Source of the DNA: Stieleria sedimenti
Lineage (GTDB): Bacteria > Planctomycetota > Planctomycetia > Pirellulales > Pirellulaceae
Assembly (NCBI RefSeq): GCF_025060895.1
Contig: NZ_JANZKV010000096.1
Location: forward strand, 1-41,258
Direction: 5' to 3'
DNA: 41,258 bases
Both the position numbers and the translations under genes were made by a program. Numbering within the stretch: the stretch's first letter is position 1; every line of letters starts with the position of its first letter. Shown here in pieces: positions 1 to 8,342 of the stretch. The notes beneath the pieces were generated by a model. The model saw only the letters and a list, made by a program, of their open reading frames with translations, searched no databases and had not been told where the DNA came from.

Positions 1-41
1 GGGCTTAAATCGACAGGCTGTCGCGCTTGCGGTGCAGGAAT

Positions 42-64
42 CGCAAGCTGGAAGCTTACGCCAC
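42..64 (-). repeat. 23-bp dispersed repeat, copy 1
   Basis: The reverse complement of this segment starts gtggcgtaagcttccagctt and matches 1606-1628 base for base over 23 bp. It lies just downstream of the TPR gene, while the matching copy lies upstream in the opposite orientation, so the gene is bracketed by inverted copies. It contains the palindromic core aagctt. No coding function is visible. Confidence 0.75.
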
Positions 65-95
65 TTTCTTAGACCATCGGCATGCACAGCATACC

Positions 96-1499
96 CTACG
101 GCTCATCCGACATCAGGGATTGATGGGCTTGCCCAACGACATCGTTCCAGTGGCCCATTTCACGTTGTCGCACCAACCGCATGTTGGGGTACCATTCGGT
201 GCGGTCTCCGTCACGCAACCAGCGCCAATCGGGGACCCGGCCCAGCATCACCGTCGCCGGGACCCCCAGGGCGCCGGCCAGGTGCGCGACCGAGGTGTCG
301 GTGGTGATGACGTGATCCAGGTTCTTCATGACGGCCGCGGTGTCGGTGAACGCGCCGCCACTGGTGTCGGTGTCGTCGGGCAATCGGTCGATGGCGTCGC
401 CGAAATCGACTTGATCGAGTTGCTCGCTGCCGAAACCAAATTGCAAACTGATCAGGTTTAAATTTTTATCTTCGGCGAGTGGTCGAAACGTTTCCAACGG
501 GATGCTTCGGTAGACATCGGCATGATGTTTCGGATTGCCTTGCCAAGCGATCCCAATGCGTTTTCGATGGTCCTTGCCCATCGCGTTTTTTTCCATCCAG
601 CGATCCCAGTAGCTGACCAACGGATCGGAGACATTCAGGTAACCGCTGAGGTCGTCCCGTTCGGCAAACTTTTTGGCGGCATACGGCAAGCTGCCTGTCG
701 CCTGGTACCAGCTATCGACGGCATCGATAAAGGACGCCTGAAAATCCACCGGCGGCAATTGGCTTCCCACCGGCAGCAGCGTCTGCACGCCTCGCACGGA
801 AGTAAACAGTGGGATCATTTGCGGGTCGGTCTGCACGACGACGCGAGCCCCTTCGGCCGCCAACACACTGGCCATGCGGATGAAATGCATCTCGTCTCCG
901 CGACCTTGTTCGGGATACAGCAAGATCGAACGCCCTGAGATCGGCTCCCCTTTCCACAGCGGCGCGCGCGATCCAGTACGGCGCAATCCGCCCATCTTCC
1001 ATCGCCAACGGTATTCCGGCCAGCCACGATCGAAGTCGCCCAGCAGCAGATAGATCACGCCCAGGTTGCGATGCAGCTCGGGATCATCGGGTGCGATTTG
1101 CAGCCCCTTTTCATACCACCGAAGTCCCCGCTCGATTTCGCCGGACCAGATCCAAAGCGTGCCACGATTTTTGTAGACCGACAGGTACTCCGGATCCTGC
1201 GACAACGCCTTGTCGAAACAGGCATCACTCTCCTGGACGTCGCCGGTCATCCGAAGCGAGTTGCCGAGGTTGTTCCATGCGATCGGGAACTCGTCTTTGA
1301 GAGCGAGCGCGGTGCGATAGGCCATGATCGAGTCGCTGTAGCGCCGCTGGTCAAACAGCGCGATACCGAGATAGACATGCGCTTCGGGATTGCGCGGCGC
1401 CTGCTTGATGACGTGCTGATACAAACGCAGCGCATCATCGATCTTGCCGGCTTGATGAACTTTCCAGCCCTGCGAGAGGACCTCGGCGACGGTCGGCAT
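96..1499 (-). CDS. TPR-repeat protein with glycosyltransferase-B-like C-terminal domain
   Basis: The 467-residue product has tetratricopeptide repeats over about residues 1-165 (for example EAHVYLGIALFDQRRYSDSI and AWNNLGNSLRMTGD). A C-terminal half follows that resembles heptosyltransferase/GT-B folds: SILLYPEQGRGDEMHFIRMA near residues 191-210, GIAWQGNPKHHAD in the middle, and DTSVAHLAGALGVP near the end. Family knowledge: such TPR-GT proteins are common in planctomycetes and proteobacteria and may glycosylate proteins or envelope polymers; the substrate here is unknown. The frame is open upstream to a TTG at 1577, but that codon lies inside the sigma-factor terminator hairpin, so I chose the ATG at 1499 (MPTVAEVLSQGW). 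No convincing Shine-Dalgarno precedes it. It lies downstream of the sigma gene on the same strand but behind that gene's terminator, so it probably has its own promoter. Confidence 0.8.
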   Translation of the reverse strand: MPTVAEVLSQGWKVHQAGKIDDALRLYQHVIKQAPRNPEAHVYLGIALFDQRRYSDSIMAYRTALALKDEFPIAWNNLGNSLRMTGDVQESDACFDKALSQDPEYLSVYKNRGTLWIWSGEIERGLRWYEKGLQIAPDDPELHRNLGVIYLLLGDFDRGWPEYRWRWKMGGLRRTGSRAPLWKGEPISGRSILLYPEQGRGDEMHFIRMASVLAAEGARVVVQTDPQMIPLFTSVRGVQTLLPVGSQLPPVDFQASFIDAVDSWYQATGSLPYAAKKFAERDDLSGYLNVSDPLVSYWDRWMEKNAMGKDHRKRIGIAWQGNPKHHADVYRSIPLETFRPLAEDKNLNLISLQFGFGSEQLDQVDFGDAIDRLPDDTDTSGGAFTDTAAVMKNLDHVITTDTSVAHLAGALGVPATVMLGRVPDWRWLRDGDRTEWYPNMRLVRQREMGHWNDVVGQAHQSLMSDEP

Positions 1500-1552
1500 T
1501 GAAATCAGCTGTCCGGGAGAGAAGAGCGTGAGAGGCTGGTGGGGTCGAATCC

Positions 1553-1586
1553 AAAAAAAAGGGCGGCGATTTTTCAATCGTCGCCC
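1553..1586 (-). terminator. Rho-independent terminator of the sigma-factor gene
   Basis: Arms 1561-1570 and 1577-1586 pair over 10 bp with one G-T pair around a 6-nt loop. Read on the minus strand the stem is followed by eight T residues (plus-strand a-run 1553-1560). It lies about 120 bp downstream of the sigma-factor stop codon and upstream of the TPR gene start. Confidence 0.85.
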
Positions 1587-1605
1587 TGATTTTCGGGATG
1601 GCTAA

Positions 1606-1650
1606 GTGGCGTAAGCTTCCAGCTTGCGTTTCGTAAGCTTCCAGCTTGCG
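1606..1650 (+). repeat. Dispersed repeat, tandem copies 2 and 3
   Basis: Positions 1606-1628 match the 23-bp element at 42-64 in inverse orientation. A second, 19-bp copy (starting cgtaagcttccagct) follows at 1632-1650, three bases later. The tandem pair sits between the sigma-factor stop and its terminator, so it would be transcribed in the 3' untranslated region. Confidence 0.7.
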
Positions 1651-1704
1651 TTCGCACGCTGACGGCAAGCAGGCTGCTTGCCCCACGGCATACGCCGGAT
1701 GCGG

Positions 1705-3267
1705 CTAATCGAGAAACCCGACCAGGTCCTGGCTGCGGCTGGGTTGCTGCAACTTGCGAACCGCCTTGGCTTCGATCTGACGGATCCGCTCGCGGGTCAC
1801 CTTGAAAATGTGCCCGACCTCTTCCAGCGTGTAGCTGTACCCGTCACCGAGTCCATAGCGGAGCTTGATGATTTCGCGTTCGCGGTAGGAGAGTGATTTG
1901 AGCACATTGGTGATTCGGTCGCGGAGCATCTCTTGCGTGGCACCGATCTGGGGGCTTTCAGCGGTTCCGTCGGGCAGCAGGTCACCGAACTGGCTGTCTT
2001 CGCTGTTGCCGACCGGACGGTCGAGCGAGATCGGGAAGCGGCTCATGGTGAGCACTCGGCGCGCCTCTTCCACCGTCACGTCAGCGCGACGTGCCGTTTC
2101 TTCGATCGTGGGCTCACGACCGAGCTCCTGCAGCAATTGCCGAGCGACGTTGCGAACGCGGCTCATCGTTTCGACCATGTGAACCGGAATCCGAATGGTT
2201 CGGCTCTGGTCGGCGACGGCACGGGTGATCGCTTGTCGAATCCACCACGTCGCGTAGGTACAGAACTTGAACCCACGGCGGTATTCGAATTTATCGACTG
2301 CCCGCATCAAGCCGGCGTTGCCTTCTTGGATCAGATCCAAGAACGACAGACCGCGGTTGCGATATTTTTTGGCGATCGAGACGACCAGCCGGAGGTTCCC
2401 TTCGCTCAACTCCCGTTTGGCCTGCTGATACTCGGCGTAGACCATTTTCAGCATGCGGACACGATTGCGAAGCGAGGTCGGCGTTTCCTGGCACGCGGTC
2501 AGGATCTGGCGACGTTCGTGAAGCAGGGCATCACGGGTTTCACGGCCGTGCTTGGTCCGCCGTTGATCGCGGACCAGCGAATCGATTTCGGAGATTCGGC
2601 GACTAAATTTGTCGAGCAGATCGATCCGAGTCTCGATCCGCTGGGTTCGCAGCCCCAGCTCTTCGATCAACCGGACGGCTCGACGTCGACGACGCGCCAG
2701 GGCACGCCAAGCTTCGGCACGACGTCGCTTGGAAGCGCTCTTGCTGAGCGCGACTTTCCAGTCGTGCTTGTTCCGTTTGAGCAACGTTTGCAGCGTCAGC
2801 AGGTTGTGCGGCAGCCGTCCGATGATCTGCTCTTTTTCGAGCCGATCGGTCACCGAAACCTGAACGGTTCGGTCGAAGGGCAATTGGCCGCGATAAACCT
2901 TCTTCAGCGTCTTGTAGGCTTCAACGAGCACATAGTGGTTTTCGAGCAACTTGGTGCGGAAGCGGCGACGGGTCTCTTCGATCCGTTTGGCCAACTCAAT
3001 TTCTTGACGCCGGGTCAGCAAGGGAATTTCACCCATCTGGGTCAAGTACATCCGCACCGGGTCGTCGGACCAGGTTTCCGCCTCTTCGACGGCTAACAAC
3101 TCGTCGGGACTGTCCAACTGGACTTCGCCTTCGGCCACTTGCGAAGGCGAGCCCACGCCACCATCCTCCTCGTTCTCATCAACAGGAAGTTTGCGAAAGC
3201 CACCGGTTACCGCCTCGGCGGAATGTGCGGCGACGTCTTCAAATTCGTCCAAAAGGGTGTCGAACAA
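1705..3267 (-). CDS. rpoD: Primary RNA polymerase sigma factor (sigma-70 family, RpoD/SigA)
   Basis: The 520-residue protein carries region 1.2 ([18 protein letters not shown], about 69-86), region 2 with the -10 recognition helix ([19 protein letters not shown], then [14 protein letters not shown], about 290-348), region 3 (about 368-445) and region 4 with its helix-turn-helix ([20 protein letters not shown], 480-499). It directs core RNA polymerase to housekeeping promoters. Region 1.1 is reduced to an acidic stretch of about 60 residues. The non-conserved region between 1.2 and 2 is long and very basic ([20 protein letters not shown], 181-200). The usual FSTYATWW has Cys for Ser. The start is TTG at 3265-3267, supported by GGAG on the minus strand (3276-3279) with 8-nt spacing. 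The gene is monocistronic, with its own terminator. Confidence 0.95.
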   Translation of the reverse strand: MFDTLLDEFEDVAAHSAEAVTGGFRKLPVDENEEDGGVGSPSQVAEGEVQLDSPDELLAVEEAETWSDDPVRMYLTQMGEIPLLTRRQEIELAKRIEETRRRFRTKLLENHYVLVEAYKTLKKVYRGQLPFDRTVQVSVTDRLEKEQIIGRLPHNLLTLQTLLKRNKHDWKVALSKSASKRRRAEAWRALARRRRRAVRLIEELGLRTQRIETRIDLLDKFSRRISEIDSLVRDQRRTKHGRETRDALLHERRQILTACQETPTSLRNRVRMLKMVYAEYQQAKRELSEGNLRLVVSIAKKYRNRGLSFLDLIQEGNAGLMRAVDKFEYRRGFKFCTYATWWIRQAITRAVADQSRTIRIPVHMVETMSRVRNVARQLLQELGREPTIEETARRADVTVEEARRVLTMSRFPISLDRPVGNSEDSQFGDLLPDGTAESPQIGATQEMLRDRITNVLKSLSYREREIIKLRYGLGDGYSYTLEEVGHIFKVTRERIRQIEAKAVRKLQQPSRSQDLVGFLD

Positions 3268-3275
3268 AACTAAAA

Positions 3276-3279
3276 CTCC
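3276..3279 (-). promoter_or_regulatory. Shine-Dalgarno site fixing the TTG start of the sigma gene
   Basis: Plus-strand ctcc reads GGAG on the minus strand, 8 nt before the TTG at 3265-3267. No in-frame ATG lies nearby, so this site decides the start. Confidence 0.65.
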
Positions 3280-3343
3280 AAGAGGAACAGTGCAGGATAT
3301 CTGTAATGAATAATGATCGGTGTGTCGGTTCGGCGTAGGGGGT

Positions 3344-3362
3344 TTTGGTGAAATTCACCAAA
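3344..3362. promoter_or_regulatory. Perfect 19-bp inverted repeat upstream of the sigma gene
   Basis: The arms tttggtgaa and ttcaccaaa flank a single central base at 3353, 77 bp before the sigma-factor start codon. The symmetry suits a dimeric repressor operator; a short transcript hairpin is possible but the one-base loop makes it less likely. No regulator can be named. Confidence 0.45.
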
Positions 3363-4170
3363 CCATTTACTCCAGTTCAACGGGCGGGTTGATCGTGACC
3401 AACCCACATCGCCGGGAACCATGGCGAGAACGGTGTCTGATTCAAATTCGCTGGTGAAACTCTACCACCCCCCTTACGTTTCCCTGGCGGCCGCGGCTAA
3501 TTGGAAAAACTTTCCAGTTGTCCCAGTTGGCCGTGATTGGTTGACTTTGCCGGGAGCGAGAAGGCGCGCTCGCGCTGCTCCCATTTCTCCTCTCCCGTGC
3601 AAATTTTTCCCCAAGTATGCCCCCTGTCCCTACTCCGCGACGGTGAACGACGTTTCACAGCGTCCCAAATCGAACCATCAGATTTGTGCCCGCGTACAAT
3701 TACTGACCTGTACCTACTCGTGCCTACTTGCACTTGCGTCGTCTCTTGCCGCGACCGACCGGAACCGTTCCGATGCTCCAACGGTGAGAGTGAACGCCAA
3801 GGATTGTGCCGACAGATGGAGATTCGTTTCTGGAATACGTGCAACCGTTGCTCGTAATGGACTTCGACCTTCGCCTTCCTGGCCGTTCCCGACGTGTTCA
3901 CGCCACCAAGGTGAATCGCAAATCCGAATCCATCGGATTGCTCGCACGAACAAAGTAGTTCGTTATTAGACCGCGGGTCATCGGGGATGTCCGACAGGCG
4001 TCGTGATTGCAATGCTGGACGAGTGACGAATCATTTCGTACTGCGACCGACAATCAGTTCGGTGTGGGAGCGGCGTGTATTGTGGCGTGATCGAGGACGT
4101 CTAAGATTTTAGTCTGGTCGCCAGTCGGGTCCACCCGCAACAACTTCAAAACTTCTTCATATTTTAGCCG

Positions 4171-4695
4171 ATGCACTTGCTATCTTGCCCAAATTGCCAC
4201 GCTGAACTGACAGTCACCCCTGCACAGGCGGGGGACAGCACGCAATGCCCCCACTGTCACGCAGATGTCGCAATTCCGAAACTGGGTGAGTTGCGGGAAT
4301 TGCCGCAAGTCGAGGACGACCGAGACCGGCCGACCGCGAAGGCACCTTCGGGCGGTAGCACGATCGCTTTCCTCCTGCTCGGTCTGGTTGCCGTCGCGCT
4401 GCTGTTGGGGGCGGGATACACCACTGTTCGCTGGGCAATGATCGAGACGACCACCACGACGGAATCGCACCTGGCCGAGATCGAAGAAAGCTATGCGCGT
4501 GTCGAGCCCGCTTCGGTGGTCCTGGATTTCGAAGACATGGAAGTTCGCTCGCTCGATATGGTGTCACCGTACACCTACCACGCGGTTGTCACCGAGAAGG
4601 CCAGATGGGGGTGGAACGCGGTGATCACGGCCGGTCTGGCGGTGGTTTGCGGGATCGGCGCGTTCGGCGCTGCGTCGCTTGGTCGCAAGGACTGA
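4171..4695 (+). CDS. Zinc-ribbon membrane protein of unknown function
   Basis: The 174-residue product begins with a rubredoxin-type zinc ribbon (CPNCHAEL at residues 6-13, CPHCHADV at 27-34). An acidic linker, a first hydrophobic helix (about 64-90, FLLLGLVAVALLLGAGYTTV), a Thr/Glu-rich loop and a second hydrophobic segment near the C terminus (about 148-171) follow. The ribbon is therefore probably cytoplasmic with the middle loop outside, if the topology is two-pass. Small zinc-ribbon membrane proteins of this layout are common in planctomycetes, and none with a known role is recognisable here. The ATG at 4171 is the only reasonable start; no clear Shine-Dalgarno precedes it. It is transcribed divergently from the sigma gene. 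Confidence 0.75.
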   Translation: MHLLSCPNCHAELTVTPAQAGDSTQCPHCHADVAIPKLGELRELPQVEDDRDRPTAKAPSGGSTIAFLLLGLVAVALLLGAGYTTVRWAMIETTTTTESHLAEIEESYARVEPASVVLDFEDMEVRSLDMVSPYTYHAVVTEKARWGWNAVITAGLAVVCGIGAFGAASLGRKD

Positions 4696-4703
4696 TTCCG
4701 TCC

Positions 4704-4758
4704 GTCCGCTCCATGCGGACACTTGGGCAGCGGCCCGCCGCAAGCCCGCTCGCGGGCT
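4704..4758. repeat. Two GC-rich hairpins after the zinc-ribbon membrane protein gene
   Basis: gtccgc/gcggac pairs at 4704-4720 and agcccgc/gcgggct pairs at 4743-4758 with a 2-nt loop. Neither is followed by a T-run, so they are not classical terminators, although they may act as bidirectional stops between the convergent genes. Confidence 0.4.
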
Positions 4759-4788
4759 GTCGCTGTGATGGGATTCGTCGATCCAATG

Positions 4789-4855
4789 GTGAGCCGCTGG
4801 CCGTAAGGCCACGGGCAGCGCCAGGAGGCCCGGCCGCTCACGCGTCGCGGCTCAC
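4789..4855. repeat. Intergenic palindromic element
   Basis: The outer arms gtgagccgc (4789-4797) and gcggctcac (4847-4855) are perfect inverted repeats. Inside is a compact hairpin tggcc-gtaa-ggcca (4798-4811). It sits between convergent genes, as REP-like elements do. The 13 bases starting taaatcgaca directly after it (4856-4868) also occur at 6-18 of the window. Confidence 0.55.
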
Positions 4856-4905
4856 TAAATCGACAGGCCGCTCGCGCCGCAGCGCGAACAGCCTACGCTG
4901 ATTTA

Positions 4906-5433
4906 TCAGCTGCAGAGCTTGATCAATTCGCGGCAGAAATCCGGCAGATCATCCGGCCGTCGGCTGGTCACGTGGTTTTGATCGACGACCACGGCGGCGT
5001 CTTGGTAATTTGCACCGGCGTTGATCAGGTCGTCTTTGATCCCCGGTGATCCGGTCACGTGGATGCCTCGGTAGACACCGGCGGAGATCGGGATCCAGCC
5101 GCCGTGACAGATCGCGGCGATCGGTTTCTTGGCATCGTTGAAGGCCCGGACTAAATCGAGCACGACGGGATCACGCCGCAATTTGTCGGGCATGAATCCG
5201 CCGGGAACGACCAACGCGTCGAAGGTCGCTTCGTCCAGCTCGTCGATCCGGGCGTCGGAGACGCAGGGGTAGCCATTCTTGCCGGCGTAACAACGCCCCG
5301 CCTCCGGGCCGGCGACGGTGACCGACGCACCGGCTTCGATCAAACGCAGTTTCGGATACCACAGTTCCAGGTCCTCGTAGATGTCTCCGACCAGGATCAG
5401 GACGTTCTTGTCCGCCAACGGAGTGTCGCTCAT
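4906..5433 (-). CDS. DJ-1/PfpI family protein
   Basis: The 175-residue protein has the DJ-1/PfpI fold signature: the strand NVLILVGDIYEDLE with conserved Glu20, the VVPGGF turn (75-80) and the nucleophile elbow AAICHGG with Cys109-His110. Family members include intracellular proteases/deglycases, chaperones and glyoxalases; sequence alone does not decide which. I chose the ATG at 5433 because AGGTGA (5439-5444, minus strand) lies 5 nt upstream. The in-frame GTG at 5442 would place the start inside that site. The Shine-Dalgarno overlaps the rnhA stop codon, so the two genes form a coupled operon with rnhA first. Confidence 0.88.
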   Translation of the reverse strand: MSDTPLADKNVLILVGDIYEDLELWYPKLRLIEAGASVTVAGPEAGRCYAGKNGYPCVSDARIDELDEATFDALVVPGGFMPDKLRRDPVVLDLVRAFNDAKKPIAAICHGGWIPISAGVYRGIHVTGSPGIKDDLINAGANYQDAAVVVDQNHVTSRRPDDLPDFCRELIKLCS

Positions 5434-5438
5434 CAGAA

Positions 5439-5444
5439 TCACCT
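5439..5444 (-). promoter_or_regulatory. Shine-Dalgarno overlapping the rnhA stop codon
   Basis: Plus-strand tcacct reads AGGTGA on the minus strand, 5 nt before the ATG of the PfpI gene, and includes two bases of the rnhA TAG (5443-5445). Translation of the second gene is probably coupled to the first. Confidence 0.7.
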
Positions 5445-5901
5445 ACTTTTTGACCAGATAGCGTTGATACGCGGCGACGGCCAACTGGTCACAGCGTTCG
5501 TTTTCCAGATGGCCGGAATGGCCTTTCACGTGTTCGAACTTGATCTGGTGTTTCTGCATCAACCGATCCAGTTCCTGCCACTGCTCGACGTTCTTGACGG
5601 GGACGAGTTTTGAGCCGTCTTTCCGTTTCCAGCCGCGACTCTTCCATCCCTTCATCCAGCTTTGCATTCCCTGCAGCACGTAACTGCTGTCGGCATACAA
5701 GGTGACTTCGCAGGGTTCCTTCAAAGCCTTGAGCCCTTCGATCACCGCCTGCAGTTCCATCTTGTTGTTGGTGGTCTGGGGATCACCGGCGGCGCGTTCG
5801 AGTTCCTTGTCGGTTTTGCCGCACCGCAAGATAAACGCCCAGCCACCCGGTCCGGGGTTTCCGCTGCATGCGCCGTCGGTATAGAGCTGGACTGGTTTCA
5901 T
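5443..5901 (-). CDS. rnhA: Ribonuclease HI
   Basis: The 152-residue protein matches the bacterial RNase HI length and has the full DEDD active site: Asp9 in [15 protein letters not shown], Glu49 in NNKMELQAV, Asp71 in YADSSYV and Asp138 in NERCDQLA. The flexible catalytic His128 (VKGHSGH) and the basic handle region ([15 protein letters not shown]) are also present. It cleaves the RNA strand of RNA-DNA hybrids in the cytoplasm (primer removal, R-loop clearance). It starts at the ATG at 5901 without an obvious Shine-Dalgarno and is followed by the translationally coupled PfpI gene. Confidence 0.95.
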   Translation of the reverse strand: MKPVQLYTDGACSGNPGPGGWAFILRCGKTDKELERAAGDPQTTNNKMELQAVIEGLKALKEPCEVTLYADSSYVLQGMQSWMKGWKSRGWKRKDGSKLVPVKNVEQWQELDRLMQKHQIKFEHVKGHSGHLENERCDQLAVAAYQRYLVKK

Positions 5902-6034
5902 CGCGAGAGAGTCTTTCGGTGATCGCCGCTGCTGTCAACGGGGAACGCAGTCGAAGAGCCGGGAGGATGCAGGAGCAGGTTGGTACTGGCGTTAGACTAA
6001 CGCCATCGACTTTGGCACTGAAGGCGTGATCGGA

Positions 6035-6094
6035 ACGGCGCGAGCCGTCCGATTTCAGCTTGAAAGACCGGAGGGCTCGCGCCCTACCGCTATC
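6035..6094. repeat. Dispersed intergenic repeat, copy 1 (agggctcgcgccct core)
   Basis: The segment contains cgagccgtccg, then gcttgaaa, then the palindromic core agggc-tcgc-gccct (6072-6085) and ccgctat. The same ordered blocks recur at about 12477-12540 between unrelated genes. It lies between rnhA and the histidine kinase gene. Confidence 0.6.
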
Positions 6095-6156
6095 AAAAAA
6101 GCACTTCGCATGGCAAGTCGATCGGCCGCGTCGGTACATCCACCGCTCCGGCGGCG

Positions 6157-8013
6157 TTACTTGGCGACCATGTCGCCGGTCACGTCGCCGACGGTGCCCT
6201 TGGTCGGTGCGGGCAATCCGCGCGGCTGCGAGAGTTCAGCGGCCAATTGAATCGTCTCGTCGCTCAATCGCCACGGCAATTCGACCCAAAACGTGCTGCC
6301 GCGTCCGAGCTCACTTTCAAAACCGACTTCGCCGCCGAGCAGTTTCGCCAGTTCCTTGACGATCGAAAGCCCTAAGCCGGTGCCGGCGAATTCACGGGTC
6401 AGCCCTTCGCCGTCGAGCACTTTCCGGCTCTGTCGAAACTTTTGAAAAATCACCGATTGATCCTCTTCGGCGATCCCCACGCCGGTGTCGATGATCAACA
6501 GACGGAACCGTCCGGTCGAGATGCCGCCGGACAGATCGACCACGCGGACGGTCACCATGCCACCTTCGGGCGTAAATTTGATCGCGTTGGAAAGCAGGTT
6601 GTTGACGATTTGACCGAGCTTGTTGGGATCCTGAAACGCGGTCGGCAGATCGTCGGGGACGTCGACGGTCAACGAGATGTCTTTTTCCTCCGACAGCGAT
6701 CCGATCATGTCGCACTGGGCGGTCACCAGGCGGCCGAGGTCGAATTCGTTCCGCCGGACCTCCATTTTCCCCGCTTCGACCTTGGCCAGATCCAGGATGT
6801 CGTTGATCATTTCCAAGAGCAGACGTCCGCTCTTTTGAATGTTCTGCGCGTAACGCCGCTGTTTGTCGGTCAGCGAGTCGATTCCTTGTAAGACATCGGA
6901 GAATCCGATGATGCTGTTGAGCGGTGTGCGCAGCTCGTGACTCATGTTTGCCATGAAGTCGCTTTTGACGCGGTTGGCTTCGTAGAGTTGCCAGTTCAGT
7001 TGGGCGAGCTGATCGACGCGACCATCCAGTTCCGCGTTGATGATCTTTTCTTTTTCCTGGCTTTCCAACATCCCCCGCAACATTCGATTGAAGGCGTCGG
7101 CGAGCTCGCGAAACTCGTCCTCCGATTCGATCACCGCACGCTGCGTCACGTCACCATGGGTGATCGAATCGCTGACGTCGCGCAAATGATACAACGGTTC
7201 GAGCACCAGGTAGCGGATCAAGGCGTGCAGCATGTACAGCGTCGCCGCGACGATGAACAAGGCCAAGGCGACGACGATCGAGCTGATCCAGGTGGTTTGG
7301 TTTTCCGTGTCCTTGTAGGGCATGCTGACGCGGATCACTCGGAACGGCGCCAAACCGGCTTGTTCGGTGGGAGTGCCCGACGTGGCCAACGCCGCCTTTT
7401 CGCCTTCGGGAGTGTGGCAGGTGATGCAGGTCAGTTTCGGAAAGACGGGGCGATAGTAAATGTAGCGGCCGTCGACCGGTCCGAGCTGCTGGTGCACCGG
7501 CAGCGTGCCGAGCCCGATCATGCTCATCGATTCATTTTCGCCCAAGTCGATCGACTCGGAGATATCGGGTTGCTGCTGGGCGATGCGACGGGCCAGTTGG
7601 CTGCGAAATTGAGGCTCGAGGGTCCGCAGGCGTTTCAGCTCGGCGGGGTCCTCCGGCGGCGAGATCGGGGGCAGATTGGTGTACGCCACTCGGTCTTCGA
7701 GCCCCAGAATCTCGAATTCGATGTCCTTGGCGAGCATCTCTGCCCGCAGACCGGCGAGAATCGGTTGGTTGGCCGCGATCGCTTCGGGGCTGCTGGTCTG
7801 GGCCCATTTGGCGTCGCTGTGCAACAGCATCAGCTCGGCATCGGCCAGGTCTTGGGCCCGCTGCTGTGTCGTCCGCTGGACCAATCGGTTGCCGAGCGTC
7901 TGCACGACCAAGAACGCACCGCACATCAGCAGCGTGAAGGCCGACCCAAAGAAGAGCAGGCACTTTCGCTCCAGGCTCATCGACGAAAACAGTCCTTGAA
8001 CCAGGCGAAACAT
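6157..8013 (-). CDS. Membrane sensor histidine kinase with Tll0287-like (DUF3365) CxxCH sensor domain
   Basis: The 618-residue protein has TM helix 1 (about 18-40), an extracytoplasmic domain (about 41-240) ending in CITCH (C196, C199, H200), TM helix 2 (about 243-265) and a HAMP region (about 266-320). A short coiled segment leads to HisKA with phospho-acceptor His359 (FMANMSHELRTPLNSIIG) and a HATPase with N box (NNLLSNAIKF, 471-480), DTGVGI (509-514) and GTGLGLS (544-550). CxxCH after the first membrane helix indicates covalent c-type heme, as expected for Tll0287-like sensors, so the input is probably redox state, oxygen, NO or a similar ligand. No receiver domain and no adjacent response regulator are present, so this is an orphan kinase. 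It starts at the ATG at 8013 and is divergent from the secreted repeat protein gene. Confidence 0.9.
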   Translation of the reverse strand: MFRLVQGLFSSMSLERKCLLFFGSAFTLLMCGAFLVVQTLGNRLVQRTTQQRAQDLADAELMLLHSDAKWAQTSSPEAIAANQPILAGLRAEMLAKDIEFEILGLEDRVAYTNLPPISPPEDPAELKRLRTLEPQFRSQLARRIAQQQPDISESIDLGENESMSMIGLGTLPVHQQLGPVDGRYIYYRPVFPKLTCITCHTPEGEKAALATSGTPTEQAGLAPFRVIRVSMPYKDTENQTTWISSIVVALALFIVAATLYMLHALIRYLVLEPLYHLRDVSDSITHGDVTQRAVIESEDEFRELADAFNRMLRGMLESQEKEKIINAELDGRVDQLAQLNWQLYEANRVKSDFMANMSHELRTPLNSIIGFSDVLQGIDSLTDKQRRYAQNIQKSGRLLLEMINDILDLAKVEAGKMEVRRNEFDLGRLVTAQCDMIGSLSEEKDISLTVDVPDDLPTAFQDPNKLGQIVNNLLSNAIKFTPEGGMVTVRVVDLSGGISTGRFRLLIIDTGVGIAEEDQSVIFQKFRQSRKVLDGEGLTREFAGTGLGLSIVKELAKLLGGEVGFESELGRGSTFWVELPWRLSDETIQLAAELSQPRGLPAPTKGTVGDVTGDMVAK

Positions 8014-8342
8014 GATAAGTTTGAATCGTTTGGAGAGGGCGAATCGGGTGAGATTGGAAAGTCACGACGCCGGAAGTATTACAGCACCGGCCCCCACCTT
8101 CGTTCTACAGTGCTTGGTTTTATCGCCTATGCTGAGGCTGCCGACAGACCGATTGCGATGTTCTCGTGCTGGCAGAACAAGAGCAATTTGCCCAGTTTAT
8201 CTGCTTGTGACGCGATTTTGGGCGAATTAGCATGGTCGGTTCTCACATTCGCCGATTTCGGCGACGCCTTTACCGCTTTCCGAATCTTCCCACACATCCG
8301 CGTGTCTCGTGCGGCACATCGGCCGCTCAGGAGCCCAAAACC
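8014..8342. promoter_or_regulatory. Divergent intergenic region between kinase and secreted repeat protein
   Basis: About 330 bp must carry the promoters of both divergent genes. I see no gene, tRNA or strong terminator. An open frame reaching back to 8232 on the plus strand is an artificial extension of the downstream gene. The only clear signal is AGGAG at 8329-8333. Confidence 0.5.
8329..8333 (+). promoter_or_regulatory. Shine-Dalgarno AGGAG deciding the start of the secreted repeat protein
   Basis: AGGAG lies 9 nt before the ATG at 8343, which begins a clear signal peptide. It excludes the longer in-frame start at 8232. Confidence 0.75.

Larger units (their letters stand above)
3268..4170. 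other. Long divergent intergenic region without a convincing gene
   Basis: About 900 bp separate the divergent sigma-factor and zinc-ribbon membrane protein genes. Overlapping open frames exist on both strands (for example 3497-4012 minus and 3421-3969 plus). Their products are rich in Arg, Ser and Cys, show no domain and have no ribosome binding site. Apart from the dyad at 3344-3362 there is a small hairpin at 3921-3939 (aatccga / tcggatt). The region presumably holds both promoters and may hold an untranslated leader or small RNA, but I see no tRNA or known RNA fold. Confidence 0.5.

Noticed and set aside
1933-3096. 387-codon plus-strand frame opposite the sigma factor
   Set aside because: It is a shadow of a fully conserved sigma-70 gene.
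3421-4012. Overlapping frames on both strands (3421-3969 plus, 3497-4012 minus)
   Set aside because: They have no domain, no Shine-Dalgarno and an implausible composition; two overlapping candidates exclude each other. Kept as intergenic.
8232-8342. Upstream start at 8232 for the secreted repeat protein
   Set aside because: AGGAG at 8329-8333 and a canonical signal peptide place the start at 8343.
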